A DNA stretch of 64,000 bases from Sipunculus nudus (Eukaryota; Annelida; Sipuncula; Golfingiida; Sipunculidae). The notes beneath the pieces are model-generated. The model saw only the letters and a program-made list of their open reading frames with translations. It did no database searches and was not told the origin of the DNA. The DNA lies in the NCBI GenBank assembly GCA_026874595.1, contig CM049315.1, forward strand, positions 10,744,664 to 10,808,663. Reading direction: 5' to 3'. Position numbers and translations under genes: made by a program. How positions within the stretch are numbered: the stretch's first letter is position 1; every line of letters begins with the position of its first letter. Of the stretch, positions 61,352-64,000 are shown piece after piece.

Positions 61352-62446
61352 CAATACAATCACAGCGGATGGAGACTTCACTTTCTGCACATAAACATGA
61401 TGGAAAGAGATATTGTAAAAATCATGAGTGAAATGTGTAAATATATAATCCCTTTACTGTTAAGATCTTTGCATTTACATTACAGACAATATCTTGCCAA
61501 GCTTTGTTCTTTCTTCACAAAATTTCAACAATTCAACAGAAATAGTTTTCTTTAGGTCAATGGAAACTTAGAACTGAAAATAAATAGAAATTGTTATATA
61601 AGATATGTATCCATATTTACATTACAGACATCTGGCTAAACTTTTGTTCTTTCTTTAAAAAATTCATAAACTGCAAGAATTTTCTATTTGTTCATGAATA
61701 TCTGTTTACTTTAAAAAGATAATAACTTTATATTTCTTTAATACTTGCTGACTGTTATCCCACAAGAATAATTTCCTCTCGTGAACCTAAAATCACATAA
61801 AGCTCACATTCTTCAAACAAATTGGCCCGCCATTTTACAAAAAAATAAAAAAATAAACAAACAAATAAAAAAAAAAAAAAAAAACGGCCCGTTATCCGAA
61901 AACAACTGATCGTTGCATTTTACAATGGGAGTAACATTACCACGTTCACATGCAAGCATTTATTTACTTAACACGTCATATTTTATAATGGAACATAAAA
62001 TAAAAGTGAGTTTACAAACATAAGACTTGCCTGTAGTTAACTTACATGCACACACATGAATACGCCCCTGTTAATGCGAAAAGACATGTATTTTCATCCC
62101 TCCTGCGCGGGCTCTGACGTCATCATCTTTACTATGGGTCAATGACTCTCTGTTTAAATAAACATGTCTGCACTTTCTTTTTAATTAAGCGATTGTATTC
62201 TTGGAGACATATCGCTTATAATAGGATTTGTGAAAGAATAATCCTGTGGATTACTGGTGTAAAAATTAACAAAAGAAGCCAGGTGATCGTCCCCCCCCCC
62301 TCCCTTTTGAATAATACAATGACGTCACTGTCATTAGCTTAAAAGACTAAACGCGAGTACACGTCAACAAAGAACAGATTGCTAATAATAGGGTTTGTTG
62401 GTGAATTGATTTTGTTAACATTTTTTTTTGTAGTAGGTTACCCCAT
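61352..62446. other. Intergenic, no gene recognised
   Basis: Contains two similar short blocks with TACATTACAGACA and GTTCTTTCTT (61478 and 61620), a poly(A) run at 61867-61884, and 62215-62330, which matches 55030-55160. Confidence 0.4.
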
Positions 62447-63306
62447 CATCTGAGCTTTAGCGGTCACCCTTTATCAGTCGTCCGTCCGGTTGTCCGGCCG
62501 TCTGTCCGTTTATAGGGCACAAATCATAATCGTTTGGCCTAGAAACTTGTTACTGTCCAATCGGGGAGATCCATGAAAAATCTCCTTGGAAACCTGTTGC
62601 TCATATCCTCCGTGTTATGGGGCTCGTAAGTACCCCCCCCCCCAGAATAATAAAAAAAAATGATACAAAAGCTCCAGTATCTGAACAACTGATGACCTGA
62701 TCGTCATGATTCTTTGTATGCATATTGATCATGGAGTGTTTCATCAGTTGCTGCAGACTGGTGGCTCCAATTGTATTTTTTTTTCTAATTTTTACGCATT
62801 TTTTAGTCCTTCAAATGAAGTGGTCTGGCTGTAAATAGGGCACAGACTGTAACTGTTAGACCTAGAAATTTCTAACTTTATGCAGGGTGGTCCCAGGCAA
62901 ATCTCCCTGGAAACCTGTAATTAGGTCATGGAGACCTATATTCGCGAATTAGGGGAGAAAACATGATTTTTAAGCACTCAATGGGTCTGATGGAGCACAA
63001 ATTGTATCCAGTTAGCCTGTAGTTCGCATACATGACTTTCAGGTAGGTCTCTAAAAAACAATTCCGCGGAAACTTGAAATGATGTCACTGTGACAAGCTG
63101 TGTGAAAGAACATGATCTTTAACACTCTGTGTTAGTCAGATGGGCACAAATGGTAGCAGCTGGATGTAGAATAATTCCACTGTAATCTGTATGTAAGGTT
63201 TGTTGGCCAAATGCATGATGTTGAGCGCTCTTGGAGTCATTTTACCAATTGTTCAAAGTTCCTTGAATTCAGCAGAACGTCATTGCCCATGGGCCACCAC
63301 TTGTTA
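62447..63306 (+). mobile_element. AGCTCAGCTGAC-family element, copy D
   Basis: Begins inside the head hairpin (CATCTGAGCTTTAGCGGTCACC), continues GTCGTCCGTCCGG and shows about two diverged ~300-bp units like those of copy C. It ends CAGCAGAACGTCATTGCCC to CCACTTGTTA. Confidence 0.6.
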
Positions 63307-63702
63307 AATATTAATGGTATACTAAGTATGTACTTCTATGGAATTCCGTTCTGGTTTCCGTTTCCGGTTTACGTTACAGGACAGTAACACACGCGTCCTT
63401 TCATTTTTTTTCCCTGTCGTTAACCAGACTCGGTAACTACAGCACCTGTGGGCCCTGGTTGTGTAATCGGCCCGATCGCTGGGTCATACGACCCAGGTAC
63501 CCTTGAAAGGCGAGATGTTTCTAGTTAAAGCACGGTCGGGGGGCACAGCCTTCCAAGTAAGCTTGCAGAGGGTTACCGATTTGACTGAAATTCAAACTTA
63601 TTCGAACGCTGAAACTTTGAAGCCTGTACTCGAACTGATGCATATTGGATGTTTGTGAATTAGATTTCCTTTTGTTAATGAATATAACCTAATGTAAATT
63701 GA

Positions 63703-64000
63703 GCATGTGATGCCCTTATAGACGGACGCCCGTAACACCCGTATAGACCAACGCGCCTGTTATACCACATTAGACGATCGCCTCTCATTATCCATTTTAC
63801 CAACACCTATGATACCACATAAGACCACAGTTGTGTTAATCCATTATGTCAACGCCTGTGATACCACATTAGACCAACGCCTGTAACACCCTTATAGACC
63901 AAAGCCTATGATACCCCAATCAGAACACCGCCTGTGATACCCTATTAGACCAACGTCTGTGACACCCTTATAGACCAACGTCTGTGATTTTCCATTAGAC
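63703..64000. repeat. 25-bp minisatellite array, continues past the window
   Basis: About twelve units on the pattern AGACCAACGCCTGTGATACC plus five variable bases, strictly 25 bp over the last units (one of 26). Units alternate between ...CACCCTTAT and ...TACCACATT types. It reaches the last base, so its full length is unknown. Confidence 0.92.

Noticed and set aside
63703-64000. CRISPR-like array
   Set aside because: Units abut with no unique spacers and the genome is eukaryotic; it is a minisatellite.

Overview
This is a eukaryotic nuclear window: introns with GT/AG borders, AT-rich, and full of interspersed repeats, TA microsatellites and poly(C)/poly(G) runs. The repeat families (elements with GTCCGTCGTCCGTC-type heads, tails reading like GACCCATGGGTCCCTTGTT, tandem blocks of about 330 bp) resemble those I know from marine bivalve molluscs. 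A bivalve, or at least a lophotrochozoan, is my inference; no species is claimed.

The one convincing host gene is a complete RRM1, the large (R1) subunit of class I ribonucleotide reductase. It lies on the + strand at 6056-32233 in 19 coding exons and encodes 784 residues. The exon phases close exactly and residue numbers stay in register with human RRM1: D57 in the ATP cone, C218, D226, R293, N427/C429/E431, C444 and Y737/Y738. Upstream (5905-6020) lie CCAAT, CRE and E2F-like motifs, as expected of an S-phase gene. Most introns are short and plain. Introns 1, 3, 9, 14 and above all 17 (7.3 kb) are swollen by mobile DNA. Intron 15 carries tandem copies of the 3' half of exon 15 with its splice donor.

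Layout: 1-5.4 kb, repeats, including a 2-kb element with GTATCCC inverted ends; 5.9-32.8 kb, RRM1; 33-42 kb, intergenic with a second GTATCCC element and a possible tRNA-derived SINE; 42.2-50.1 kb, a decayed LTR retrotransposon; 51.3-52.15 kb, a solo LTR of a related family on the other strand; 53.4-59 kb, diverged duplicated blocks and a LINE fragment; 59-62.4 kb, TA microsatellites and two unexplained exon-like ORFs; 62.45-63.3 kb, another repeat copy; 63.7 kb to the end, a 25-bp minisatellite running out of the window.

The most notable element is the retrotransposon at 42166-50136. Its integrase lies before the reverse transcriptase, the reverse of normal Ty3/Gypsy order, and its gag looks SCAN-like. 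Both features point to the Gmr1-type lineage. It has stops and frameshifts and a 1.24-kb block that may be a later insertion. Also notable are a 1.44-kb hAT-like insertion in RRM1 intron 17 with an 8-bp target duplication, and two repeat families that share internal architecture and a 12-bp palindrome.
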